Position numbers and translations under genes: made by a program | Notes under the pieces: generated by a model | Told to the model about the DNA's origin: nothing | The model's input: only the letters and a program-made list of their open reading frames with translations | Database searches by the model: none | Assembly: GCF_018417475.1 (NCBI RefSeq) | Contig: NZ_CP054857.1 | Span: 48,168 to 112,167 of the forward strand | DNA: 64,000 nt | Direction of reading: 5' to 3' | Source of the DNA: Novosphingobium decolorationis | GTDB taxonomy: Bacteria > Pseudomonadota > Alphaproteobacteria > Sphingomonadales > Sphingomonadaceae | In this document: positions 44,080-53,550 of the stretch, piece after piece | How the letters are laid out: every line of letters begins with the position of its first letter | How positions within the stretch are numbered: position 1 is the stretch's first letter

Positions 44080-45229
44080 GTGGATTGACCGCAACGAAAG
44101 AGTCCGTCTGGGGATTCCCACCGGCTTGCAGGCGTGCCAGTCTCGGAGGATGCGCGATGGGATCAGCTTCACCGTTTCGGCTTCCGACCGTCAACGCCTG
44201 GACGACATCGTGTCGGCTCCCTTGAGCCCGCAGAAACATGTCTGGCGCGCCCGTATCGTGCTTTTGAGCAGCGATGGCCTGGGGACCTCGGCGATCATGG
44301 CGGCCACAGGCAAGTCGAAGACCTGCGTGTGGCGCTGGCAGGAGCGCTTCATGCACGAAGGTGTAGATGGTCTTCTTCGCGACAAGTCCCGTCCGCCCGG
44401 CAAGGCGCCAGTGTTGCCCAAGCGCGTGGCCGAGATTGTCCGGCTGACGCAGGAACCGCCGCCGCATGAGGCAACCCACTGGACGGCGCGCGCGATGGCC
44501 AAAGCGGTCGGGCTTGCCGTTTCGACAGTGCAGTCGATCTGGAAGGCGCATGGGCTTGCTCCGCATCGCTGGCGCAGCTTCAAGCTGTCGAACGATCCGG
44601 CTTTCGCCGAAAAGCTCACCGAGATCGTCGGCCTCTATGTCGATCCGCCCGCCCATGCGGTGGTCCTGTCGATCGACGAGAAATCGCAGATACAGGCGCT
44701 CGACCGCACCCAGCCCGGCCTGCCGATGAAGAAGGGCCGCGCCGGTACCCTGACCCATGACTACAAGCGCCACGGCACGACCACGCTGTTTGCTGCACTC
44801 AACGTACTCGACGGAACCGTCATCGGGCAGAACATGCAGCGTCACCGCCACCAGGAGTTCATCCGCTTCCTCAATCGGATCGAGCGCGAAGTGCCCAAGG
44901 ATAAGGCGATCCACGTGATCCTCGACAACTATGCCGCACACAAGAAGGACAAGGTCCAGGAGTGGCTCGCCCGCCATCCGCGCTGGACTTTCCACTTCAC
45001 GCCAACTTCTTCCTCATGGCTCAATGCCGTCGAGGGCTTCTTCGCAAAGCTGACCAGGCGGCGCCTCAAGCACGGCGTCTTCCACTCCGTCGTCGAGCTC
45101 CAGGCTGCCATCAACCGGTTCATCCGGGAGTACAATGCCGATAACCCCAAGCCCTTCATCTGGAAGGCCAATCCGGATGACATCATCGCCGCTCGAAATC
45201 GAGGGTTCCAAACGTTGGAGTCAATCCAC
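44080..45229. mobile_element. IS630-family element 3 (different type)
   Basis: A 1150-bp element with ends GTGGATTGAC... and ...GTCAATCCAC, flanked by TA at 44078-44079 and 45230-45231. It is unrelated in sequence to the IS630 pair at 18-25 kb. It separates oriT from the mobilisation operon and may displace the operon promoter. Confidence 0.88.
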
Positions 45230-45232
45230 TAG
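44150..45232 (+). CDS. IS630-family transposase
   Basis: About 360 residues: HTH domains (TSAIMAATGKSKTCVWRWQE; STVQSIWKAHGLAPHRW) and a DDE core with LSIDEKSQIQALD, VILDNYAAHK and SSSWLNAVEGFFAKLTRR. The stop TAG is completed by the flanking target TA. Intact. Confidence 0.93.
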   Translation: MRDGISFTVSASDRQRLDDIVSAPLSPQKHVWRARIVLLSSDGLGTSAIMAATGKSKTCVWRWQERFMHEGVDGLLRDKSRPPGKAPVLPKRVAEIVRLTQEPPPHEATHWTARAMAKAVGLAVSTVQSIWKAHGLAPHRWRSFKLSNDPAFAEKLTEIVGLYVDPPAHAVVLSIDEKSQIQALDRTQPGLPMKKGRAGTLTHDYKRHGTTTLFAALNVLDGTVIGQNMQRHRHQEFIRFLNRIEREVPKDKAIHVILDNYAAHKKDKVQEWLARHPRWTFHFTPTSSSWLNAVEGFFAKLTRRRLKHGVFHSVVELQAAINRFIREYNADNPKPFIWKANPDDIIAARNRGFQTLESIH

Positions 45233-45235
45233 GTC

Positions 45236-46042
45236 ATGATGGTAGGTGCACGATTGTCCGAGGAACTGGTGGCCGAGATCGATCGTCTCGCCATCGCCCA
45301 GGGACAGAGCCGTGCGTCGTGGATCGCCAGCACCTTGCAGCGCGCGGCGCTTTCATCGCAGAACGACAACCTGCCTGTGACCGAGGTGCAGGGCAGGGGC
45401 CATCCCGACGATTATGTGCGTGTCACTGTTCGTCTTCATCGCCACGAAATCGATGCGATCGAGGATGTGGCCGGGCCGTTGCACCTCACCCGAAATGAAT
45501 GGATCAAGCGCACCTTGCGTTGGGCTTTGTGGGACAAGGCGGGGGCGCTGCGGCTTGCACCTGTGAGCCAGACCGAGCTTGGCAAGCTGCGTAAGCAGAT
45601 CCTGGCGATTGGCCGAAACATCAACCAGGCCGTGCACGCGATGAACGCGGCCAACCAGCCTGAGAGCCGCCTCGAAATGCATCGCGTGGCCGCGCAGTTT
45701 CTAGAGACCTGCGCCGACCTGAAGGCGCTAGTGTTCAAGACCCGGCGCGAGCTTTCGTCCTATGTCGGCGGCGAAGTCGGCTACTGGGTCGAGGCGCACA
45801 AGGCACAAGACGAGGACGGAGAGGGTGAGCTTTCGCTTCACACCCGGCACGCTCGACAGCCTCGCGGGCGTCTATGCGCCGCCCAAGAAGCGCAAGCCAG
45901 GAAGCGGCGGCGGGAAGGCGTCGGCTCCGAAAGCGGGGGGAACGCTCCTTGCCTTCGCGGTCTCTTCAATGCTTCCTTCCCCGTCCAAACCGAGGAACGA
46001 GAACCGGCCCAGCGCACAGGCCAAGCATGCTTTTGGCGGTAG
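45236..46042 (+). CDS. MobC-like relaxosome accessory protein
   Basis: The N-terminal ribbon-helix-helix (GARLSEELVAEIDRLAIAQG) binds DNA near oriT, and the MobC region is LGKLRKQILAIGRNINQAVHAMN. The meaningful protein probably ends at about residue 197 (…AQDEDGEG): one extra G in the GGG at 45823-45825 would create a TGA overlapping the GTG of the relaxase gene. As written, the frame runs on in nonsense to 46042. ATG at 45239 is an equal start. Confidence 0.7.
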   Translation: MMVGARLSEELVAEIDRLAIAQGQSRASWIASTLQRAALSSQNDNLPVTEVQGRGHPDDYVRVTVRLHRHEIDAIEDVAGPLHLTRNEWIKRTLRWALWDKAGALRLAPVSQTELGKLRKQILAIGRNINQAVHAMNAANQPESRLEMHRVAAQFLETCADLKALVFKTRRELSSYVGGEVGYWVEAHKAQDEDGEGELSLHTRHARQPRGRLCAAQEAQARKRRREGVGSESGGNAPCLRGLFNASFPVQTEEREPAQRTGQACFWR

Positions 46043-47227
46043 CACTTCGGCGTCCGCAACGGGTCGCGCCGTTCGTACCATGGAGCGCACGGCGCGGCGC
46101 GCGCCGGAGGTCGTCGTGCGCATCACCGGGCGCCAGCATGGTGGGGGCATGTCCTTGCAAACTTCTCCTACATCAGCCGTCTGGGGCATGGCGAGGACGT
46201 CCAGGTGCCTCTCTACACGAGCGATGGCGATGTTCTTCGCGATGGACAGGACATGCGCATTCTTGCCCAGGACTGGCAGGAGTGGGAAGTCGGAGGCGAT
46301 GATCGGCGCAAGGGCGCGACCTCGATTTCGATGGTCCTTTCGATGCCGGCCGCGACCGACCCCGAGGCGCTGAAGGCGTCGGCGCTTGATTTTGCGCGTG
46401 AGGAATTTGCCAATCGCTCGTGGGTTGCCGCTCTGCACGTCGACCGCGATCACCCGCACGTTCACCTGACAATTGCACGTCGTGATCATGATGGGCGGCG
46501 GTTTCACCCGAACCGTGATGATCTCTTTCGGTATCGTCAGCGCTTCGCGCAGAAGCTGCGTGATCGAGGAGTCGAAGCGAACGCCACGCCTGCCCGCGCG
46601 CGTGGGATCGATCCCAAGCACGAGCCTATTGCTGCGAAGAAAATGCGCGAGAAGGGACAGGTTCCTCGCATCGACAAGAGCCGTGCCGAGCGGGCCGACG
46701 TGTTTCGGGAGCGCGGCATTCCCGATCCTGTGAAGAAGGTCCTGGCCGATCGTCATGCGACGGTTTTGCAGACATATGCCAAGTCGATCACAGAGCTTTC
46801 GTCTTCCCCGTCCCTGGCCGATCAGGTGCGGGCACAGATGCTATCCAAGTTCATCGAGACGATGCCGGAGCCCGAAAGCAATTCGGAACGAGCCGCTCGA
46901 ATTGGCTTGGTGTCGTCAGAGCGGGATCTATCTTCAACTTCGGATGATCCCCTTGCGCTTGCACTGAAGCGTTCGGCGGAAATGACGAAGCGCCTCCGAG
47001 AAAAGGCCGCTCGTGAGCCTTCATTTTCGAGCACCAACCTTCGTCAGGATCGTTCCCCTGACGGTTCTCTTGCCGAGCGTCAGAACGATCTTTCGAATGG
47101 CAACCGCGAGAAGAGTGCCCGCGAGGCGATCAATCGAATGGATGATTTGGTTCGTAATGCTCGCGACGTGGATCGCGAGCAGCGCGAGCGTAATCGCTCA
47201 AAGGATAGGGGAGGGCCCGAGCGTTGA
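45825..47227 (+). pseudogene. MOBP-type relaxase (frameshifted)
   Basis: The N-terminal part (VSFRFTPGTLDSLAGVY... EVVVRITGRQHGGG) is in one frame; the rest (HVLANFSYISRLGHGEDVQV ... ) is in another. Adding one G to GGGGG at 46143-46147 joins them. The catalytic histidine triad is HVDRDHPHVHLTI near the middle of the gene. The relaxase nicks oriT and is carried into the recipient. The C-terminal part is charged and helical. About 467 residues if restored. Confidence 0.82.
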
Positions 47228-48093
47228 GCGAACATGGGACCGAGCTGGTGCTGGCTGCTATTCTCGATGCGATTACCCTGTTGCGTGGTGAAGTTTCTGC
47301 GATCGCGGATCGGCAGGATGAAATTCAGTCGCGTCTGGACCATATAGACGCGGGTCTGGCTCCTGTGACCGATGTTCTTCCCGGTTTGGAAATGGTCCTG
47401 GCTCATCAAGACGCTGATCGCGGCTTCCAAACTGAAATGTTCCGACGAACGGCGGAACTGGCAGCGCTTACCCATGCTGCGGCTTCAGGTAGGCCCTCTA
47501 CGCTTCCGGATGATCTGGCCGACCACCCGATACTGGAGCGCTTTGCGTACTTCCAACCTTCGGAAAGGGGATCCAGCGATGTTGCTCTGGCCCGCTGGGG
47601 GCAGACGGTGAAGGTGGCCTCGACTGAGGAACTGATCGAGGTTCTGAAGTCCCAATACACCCCTTCGCCCACTGAGTTCGTAGACGTGCGTGTGCTTCGT
47701 TTTCGCATGGCTGCGATCACACGCGATGAATTGCAGAACCGCAGTGCGCCCTTGCCAACCGAGCAGGCTCCGGGCTGTATGCGAGACGGTTCATCTATGT
47801 CGAAGCAGGCGCGTTTTGCGGAGCTGGCGGCACTATGGCGCGCGGGCGATAGCATCGCCTTACAAGGTGAAGCTGAGCTGGCTGGCGCCATTGACTATTG
47901 GATTGCTACGCGTGAACGCTTGTTGTCCGAGGGGCAGACAGTGGCCGTAGTCGACCAGGTGATGTCTAAGCTTCACCAGAAGCTGGATGATGATTTAGTG
48001 GCCGGAAGCCTTGTGGCTAGGGATAGCAATGCGCTACACGAAGGAATGGCGCTAGATCGAGATCCAGGGCTCAGCTTGCCCCAACGGGGCTGA
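47224..48093 (+). CDS. Relaxase-linked hypothetical protein
   Basis: A 289-residue acidic protein with an N-terminal coiled coil (ILDAITLLRGEVSAIADRQDEIQSRLDHI). TTG start overlaps the relaxase stop (TTGA), so it belongs to the mobilisation operon. No known domain. A role in DNA transfer is inferred only from linkage. Confidence 0.6.
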   Translation: MSEHGTELVLAAILDAITLLRGEVSAIADRQDEIQSRLDHIDAGLAPVTDVLPGLEMVLAHQDADRGFQTEMFRRTAELAALTHAAASGRPSTLPDDLADHPILERFAYFQPSERGSSDVALARWGQTVKVASTEELIEVLKSQYTPSPTEFVDVRVLRFRMAAITRDELQNRSAPLPTEQAPGCMRDGSSMSKQARFAELAALWRAGDSIALQGEAELAGAIDYWIATRERLLSEGQTVAVVDQVMSKLHQKLDDDLVAGSLVARDSNALHEGMALDRDPGLSLPQRG

Positions 48094-48156
48094 CTTGCAT
48101 ACGCGCAAACATTTTGTTGCGTTTTCGCTAACCTGAGTGTATATCAAAGGGGTCAC

Positions 48157-48206
48157 GGGCCGCCACACGCCTCCTTGGAGGGTGCAAAAGGGCGGCCCTT
48201 CTTATT
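48157..48206 (+). terminator. Terminator-like hairpin after the mobilisation operon
   Basis: GGGCCGCC (48157-48164) pairs with GGCGGCCC (48191-48198), followed by TTCTTATTT. The loop is long (26 bases). It lies between the relaxase-linked gene and the Abi-like gene. Confidence 0.45.
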
Positions 48207-48209
48207 TGA

Positions 48210-49064
48210 ATGCCGCAAAATCCTTACAATAAGCCCCATGCGACGGCCCTGGAGCGGGTTACGCATCTCCGTGCGCGGGGATTGGTGGTCAAGCGTCCTA
48301 AGGTGGCGGCGCGGAAAATTGACCTGATTGGCTATGAGCGGCTTAGAATTTATTTCCTAAGCCGTCGGCAGCTTTCGCTCCCCGACCGGCCTTTCGTCCC
48401 GAACACCACATATCAGCACATTTTGCGCTTATATGAATGCGACATGCGATTGCGCGATGCCTGCTTCGCTGCGGTCGGGCAATTCGAAATCCTATTGCGC
48501 AACGCGATCTCGGAAACGCTGAGTGATGCCTTTGGCAGCCATCCGTATTACGAATTGGGGGCCTTCAAGGATGCTGTCGCTAATCTGAGCGCCATTCAGA
48601 CTTTTGGCAAGGTATACGTATCGTCGAAAGATCAGAGGGCTAAGCATTATAAAGAAACATACAGCGAGCCAGCGCTGCCACCTATCTGGACGATGAAGGA
48701 ATTTCTGACTTTCGGTGCTTCCTCGGTCATTTATAAGTCGCTGGAAGGGTCTTTGAAGACGAAAATTGCAACGCAGTTCGGCGTTTCCAGCGATCAGGTA
48801 TTCACTCATTGGCTCGATTGTCTGGTCGATTTGCGCAACATGTGCGCTCACCATGACCGCTTATTCAACCGTAGTTTCCAGAAGCAGCCCAGCAGGTTGC
48901 GCCGCGCCGGGATACCTGCTGCCCCGCCTCAAAAATTGAAAGCCATTCTTGAATGTCTTGATTATCTTATGGAGCAACGGGGAGCGAAAATTTCCATCGT
49001 ATTGAAGGTGCAGCGCATTATAGCCAAATTCCCCGAAATGCGGCCTGCTGAGGCTGGATATTAG
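48210..49064 (+). CDS. Abi_2 (AbiD/AbiF)-like HEPN protein
   Basis: A 284-residue protein with the Abi_2 layout: YERLRIYFLSRRQLSLPDRP early, YECDMRLRDACFAAVGQFEILLRNAI in the middle and the HEPN motif RNMCAHHDRLFNR near residue 209. Abi_2 proteins abort phage infection or, as RNase toxins, stop growth. It sits between the mobilisation operon and the converging virD4 gene, with its own terminator upstream. Family fit is good. Confidence 0.8.
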   Translation: MPQNPYNKPHATALERVTHLRARGLVVKRPKVAARKIDLIGYERLRIYFLSRRQLSLPDRPFVPNTTYQHILRLYECDMRLRDACFAAVGQFEILLRNAISETLSDAFGSHPYYELGAFKDAVANLSAIQTFGKVYVSSKDQRAKHYKETYSEPALPPIWTMKEFLTFGASSVIYKSLEGSLKTKIATQFGVSSDQVFTHWLDCLVDLRNMCAHHDRLFNRSFQKQPSRLRRAGIPAAPPQKLKAILECLDYLMEQRGAKISIVLKVQRIIAKFPEMRPAEAGY

Positions 49065-49090
49065 GCGCTAAAGGGCACTATTGAGAAGCC

Positions 49091-50957
49091 TTACACTGCC
49101 TCTTTCATCACAATGAAGAGCTTTTGAAAAAGCTTTTCCGCCTGTTCGTCGTCAGGTGTAACTCGCAGTTCATGAACGAGCTTTGTGTCAAGAGGGCGGG
49201 TACAGCTTTGCCTTGAGCCCGCATATTCCTCGCCGCTCGCCTCCGCAGCCGTGATGACGCGAAGGCTTCGCGCCGGAACGGAAGGATCGGGGCGGATCGT
49301 CGGCATCGCTGGCGCTTGCACCTTCGTCAGCGCGAGCATGTCTTTCTCCTGATAGTAGCGGATCTTCTTGCCGTAGACGGGCGGGATGCCCGATCGCAGT
49401 ACGATCAGATCCTTCTCGGGTAGCAAGAGCAGCTCTTGCGGGAGCAGGAGAGCGCGGCGCTGATCGGATTCCGATACCGAACCGCCACCACGGCCCAGGC
49501 GCCGAACGAACGAGACTTCGCGCGGAAGGTGTAGGTGCCCAGGCGCTCCGAGACGTTCTTGGCGTCGTTGATCTCCTTGGGCCGCATGACGATCTGCACG
49601 CCGCAGTTCGCGGAGATTTCCTTGGCCACCTTGTCGCCGTAGATGTGATCGAGCTGGGAGAAGTTCTGGATCACGGGCAGGAGACGGATGCCATAACCCG
49701 CCACATAGCTGAAGCCGCTGGCGATGACCGAGGCCCGGCCGAGGCGGGTGAACTCGTCGAGCAGAAGGAGCAGGCGCACGTTGTGCCGGTCGGCCGAGGG
49801 CAACTCGCGCACGTTGAGGTCGATGAGCTGCTGGAAAAGCAGGTTGTAGATCGGCGCGACCCGCTCGAGGTCATCGGGCGAGACGCCGAGGTAGAGCGAG
49901 ATCCGCTTGTCGCGGAACTGGCGCAGATCGAAGTCACTCTCGGCCGTTGCCGCATCGACATAGGGGTTGAGCCAAAGGTTGATCTTGGCCGTCACGGACT
50001 GGCGAATGGACGTGAAGGTGTTGTCCGACGAAGAAATCCAGTCGCGCAGCGCAGAAATGCATGCGCCAGAGAGAGGCTTTCCGGCCTGTTCGCGCTGCTT
50101 GATGATTTTGGGAAGCGGCGCCGGGCATCACCGGCGGCGAATTGGCGATAGACCTCGCCGATCGTGAAGGGCAGGGCGTCCTCGCCATCGTCGACGGTGA
50201 CCGCGACATAGGCCGAGACCCCGAGGAAGGCTGTGCGTGCGCTTTCGGCCCAGAAGTTGTCGCCGGTCAGGGGGAGCGGGAACAGCATGGCCCCGATCTT
50301 CTGCAGCTCGTTGATGATCTCGACGGGATCGCGCCGGTTGATGTGGCCGAGCGGATTGTAGCGGCACGTCCGTCCTTCCTCGTCGAGCGGGTTGAACAGG
50401 AGCGTCTTCTGGCGAAGTTGCCTGGCGCGGTAGCCCGAGGTCAGGTCCCAGTTCTCCTGCTTCACATCGAGGACCACGACGGAATCGGGCCACGACAGCA
50501 GGTTCGGGATCACGACACCCACGCCCTTACCGGCCCGGGTCGGGGCTTCGAGCATGACATGCTCGGTTCCGCCGAAGCGCAGGAACCGGCGTTGAAGCGC
50601 CCCGGATGATGCCGGCGCCTTCCAGCAGTCGGGCTTCCTTCACTTCGCCAAAGCGCGCCCAGCGCGCCTCGCCGTGCAGTTTTTGCGCGGTGAACATCGA
50701 GGCAAAGACGCCGGCCAGGCACAGAGCGAAACTGATCGCGAAGCCGAGAAGGAACGGCTGCCAGACGATCGGCATGGATTTCATCGACCAGAGCGCGCCG
50801 GGCACTTTCGCCCAGGGTGTTTGCATCGAGAGCAGATGCGCGCGCCACAGCACCGTGATCGCACCGATCGCGGCGCTGACCACGAGGCCTACGATCATGA
50901 GAAAGGCAATGGCGCCCGGTTGGGACGCCCCGGATTGCGAACCATCTTGCCGCTCAT
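49091..50957 (-). pseudogene. virD4: VirD4/TraG coupling protein (four frameshifts)
   Basis: Membrane-anchored ATPase that links the relaxosome to the transfer channel. Recognisable pieces: TM segments (FLMIVGLVVSAAIG), Walker A APTRAGKGVGVVIPN, Walker B LLLLLDEFTRLG, and the C-terminal ALLLPQELLLLPEKD. The reading frame changes at C4 50928-50931, C4 50600-50603, T4 50106-50109 and C3 49494-49496 (plus-strand runs). Adding one base at each gives a ~623-residue protein starting MSGKMVRNPG. Either decay or sequencing error. Confidence 0.85.
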
Positions 50958-50975
50958 GGGGCACTCCTTTGGTTG

Positions 50976-51992
50976 TCAGTCGTGAGGTTTGCCGGCCGGA
51001 TCGAACCACACTTCGGTCATCCGGTAGCGGGCCGGTCGGCCGTCGCTGGGAGGAAGGCGGTGCATCTGCACCACAATGTCGACGAGCGAGCGCAGCAGGG
51101 CGCGAATGTCGTGGCGGTCGAGGTCGTTTCCGCCTTCGGATTCCTTGACGAGCAAAGTGAGCTGCTCGAGCGCGCCTTCAGCGGTATTGGCGTGGACGGT
51201 CGTGATTGAGCCGGGGTGTCCGCTGTTGACGTTGCGCAGATAGAAGAACGCCGTTCCATCGCGCAGCTCCTGGAGGAGAATGCGGTCGGGCCGCATACGC
51301 AGGGCCGATTCCAGCAGCTCCTTCGCGCCCGCCTTCTGCAGACCGTGCCCATCCTTGGAATACATCATGTGGACCCGGTTGCGCTGGGGCACGACCAGTT
51401 CGCGGGTATCCTCGATCGTCAGCACGCGCTCGAAGTCGGGGATCAACTTGATGAGGGCCTTGGAGAAGGTGGTCTTTCCCGAGCCGGTCGCCCCGGAAAT
51501 CAGGATGTTCTTGCGTGCTGCCACGGCGAGCTTGAAGAAGCCGTTCCAGTCGCCCGCAGCGCGGTAGGCCAGCAGGGCATCATCGACCTCGTTGGCCGCG
51601 CCGTGCGCTTTCACTTCGCTGAAGAGGCCCGAGCGGTCGAGGTCGCCAAGGTCCATCGCCGTGTTTGAGGCCTTGCGGATGGTGATCGAGACGAAGCCGC
51701 GCTCGATGGCGGGCGGGATCACGACCTGGGCACGCTCGCCGCCCGGCAGGACCGAGGAGCAGATGGGGTAGTCCTCGCTTATGTCCTGCTTGGTCAGGCC
51801 TGCAATAAGGCGGGCCAGCGTCATAAGGCTGGCGTGATCGAGCGTGGGCGCTTCATGCCACTCCCAGCCCTTGCGGGTTTCGACGCCGATCACGCCCGGC
51901 TCGTTGATGACCAGTTCGGTCACGTCCTCGCGATCGAGGAGCGGTTGCAGCGGCGCTGCATTGTGCTGGTAAATCGCAGAGACGTTTGCCAT
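50976..51992 (-). CDS. virB11: VirB11-type secretion ATPase
   Basis: A 338-residue hexameric ATPase at the base of the type IV secretion channel. Walker A is ISGATGSGKTTFSKAL, the Asp box TIEDTRELV, Walker B DRILLQELRDGTAF and the His box GHPGSITTVHANT. No frameshift. It follows virB10 by 3 bp and precedes virD4. Confidence 0.93.
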   Translation of the reverse strand: MANVSAIYQHNAAPLQPLLDREDVTELVINEPGVIGVETRKGWEWHEAPTLDHASLMTLARLIAGLTKQDISEDYPICSSVLPGGERAQVVIPPAIERGFVSITIRKASNTAMDLGDLDRSGLFSEVKAHGAANEVDDALLAYRAAGDWNGFFKLAVAARKNILISGATGSGKTTFSKALIKLIPDFERVLTIEDTRELVVPQRNRVHMMYSKDGHGLQKAGAKELLESALRMRPDRILLQELRDGTAFFYLRNVNSGHPGSITTVHANTAEGALEQLTLLVKESEGGNDLDRHDIRALLRSLVDIVVQMHRLPPSDGRPARYRMTEVWFDPAGKPHD

Positions 51993-51995
51993 CGC

Positions 51996-53264
51996 TCAGC
52001 GCCGCAGCTTGAGGTCATAGACCGGGCTGAAATCGAAGTCCTTGGCGACGAAGATGGCGGCCGTATCACCCTGGTTCTTCTTCAGGATCGGCTTGATGTT
52101 CTTACTGTCCCGCAGGATCGTGTTGCCCATCTCGCTGGGCACCTGCGTCGTGTAGGTGCCTTCGTTCGCAACGGCGCGACCGGCGATGTTGGAGGCGTCC
52201 TCGAGCACGCTCATCATGAGAGCTGCGCCGAAGCGCGCCCAGAACTGCGTATCGACCCCGCCCGACATGCCCGAGCGGCCGAGCGCGTCGGCCGCTGGCG
52301 AACCAAGGTCGATCGCGACCCCACGCGGGGTGAGCGCGCGGGTCCACAGCACGAACATGCGCGCCTGGCCTTGCGTGATGCCGCCCGAATACTGCCCCAG
52401 GACCTTGGTGCCCTTGTCGAGCAGGACCACGCGGCCGTCTTCGGAATAGACATCGTGGTTGATGACGCACGAGACGAATCCGGCTTGTGTCGAGTTGATC
52501 GCGGTCTGCAAGGTGCAGGGAATGACCGTGCCGGCGCTGAGCAGGAAGTCGCGGTTCTTGATGAGCGAGGCGCGCACCGTCTCGATCTTCGCGTGCCCGA
52601 GCTGGTCGGTGAAGTCCGTCGAGCCCTTGCTGGCCGAACCCGTGCCCGTATCGCTATCCGAGGGAGGGCCAAAGCCACTGGCGCCGAAGTTGCGGGGCCG
52701 CTCTCCTGGGCCTGCGGACCCGCAGCGGCTGCGTTCCCCGTTGGCGACACCGTGGAGGCGGACGCCGTGAGGCCATTGGCCTGATAGGCCATGACCGGGG
52801 CCCGCCGCGCGGCATCGGCCATCTTCAGGCGCTCCTCATAGCGCTTCTGGGCAAGGTTTTCTCGCCACTGGCAGCCTCGCCCGTTGCAGGGACCGGGTTG
52901 CCGTTGGCATCGGTGGTCTGCTGCCCCAGGACCGGACGGCCGAAAACGTCGGTCTGAGCGCTGCCCGCTTGTCCAAGCTGACCTGCGAGGGCCGCACGCT
53001 GCGCGGCGGGTGAGGCCACCATATCATCGACGCTCTTCTGGCTGGCTTGCGCGGGCTCCTCGGCCGCCTTCGCCGACCCGCGTTGTGAAAGACGCCGTAG
53101 CCGATGATGATGCCAAGAATGGTCGCGACCAGGCCGACACCGGCCCCGACGAAGGCGACATTGCCCCAATTGGTGCCGCTGCGACCCGCGGGCGATCCGC
53201 TCTCTTCGGGAATGGAATCGGCGGGCGCGAGTTCACCGCCGCGATCAATGACGTTCTCGGCCAT
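51996..53264 (-). pseudogene. virB10: VirB10 (three frameshifts)
   Basis: Inner-to-outer membrane bridge of the T4SS. The N-terminus has a single TM (NVAFVGAGVGLVATILGIIIG), then a Pro/Ala-rich linker, then the C-terminal TrbI-like barrel (LLSAGTVIPCTLQTAINST ... YSEDGRVVLLDKGTKVLGQY). Breaks lie at C3 53077-53079, T4 52858-52861 and G4 52694-52697; one added base in each restores a continuous ~423-residue protein. Confidence 0.85.
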
Positions 53265-53265
53265 G

Positions 53266-53445
53266 TTACTGCCCCTTCACTTTGCGTTCGACGATGTTGG
53301 AGACGGTGCCCGTGCGCTCGGCGCGATCGTTGCGGGGCGGGGCCTCGTTGTAGATCGCGAGGACCGCCTTGCCCCGGCGCAGGCGCAGTTCGCGGTAGAC
53401 GGCGTGGATCACCACGAAGTCGTCGCGCACGTCGTAGGGCACGAT
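53266..53445 (-). pseudogene. virB9: VirB9 C-terminal remnant
   Basis: About 60 codons ending VPYDVRDDFVVIHAVYRELRLRRGKAVLAIYNEA, the C-terminal beta-rich part of VirB9 (outer-membrane core). The 5' part is removed by the IS21 end at about 53446. The upstream virB genes are not found on the other side of the element, so a deletion accompanied the insertion. Confidence 0.7.
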
Positions 53446-53550
53446 TGAGAACGGCGGAGCAATATTCGACCACGCTAGCGGCGGGATAGTCCTGCTGCGG
53501 GCGGCGTAAAAGTCGTCCACCTTGAAGCCTTTCTGCCAAGTCAGGGAGGT

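Noticed and set aside
53436..53520. Apparent N-terminal part of the VirB9 frame (MDDFYAARSRTIPPLAW...)
   Set aside because: This stretch is IS21 terminal-repeat DNA (it matches the right end near 55910-55946), so only the codons up to 53445 belong to virB9.
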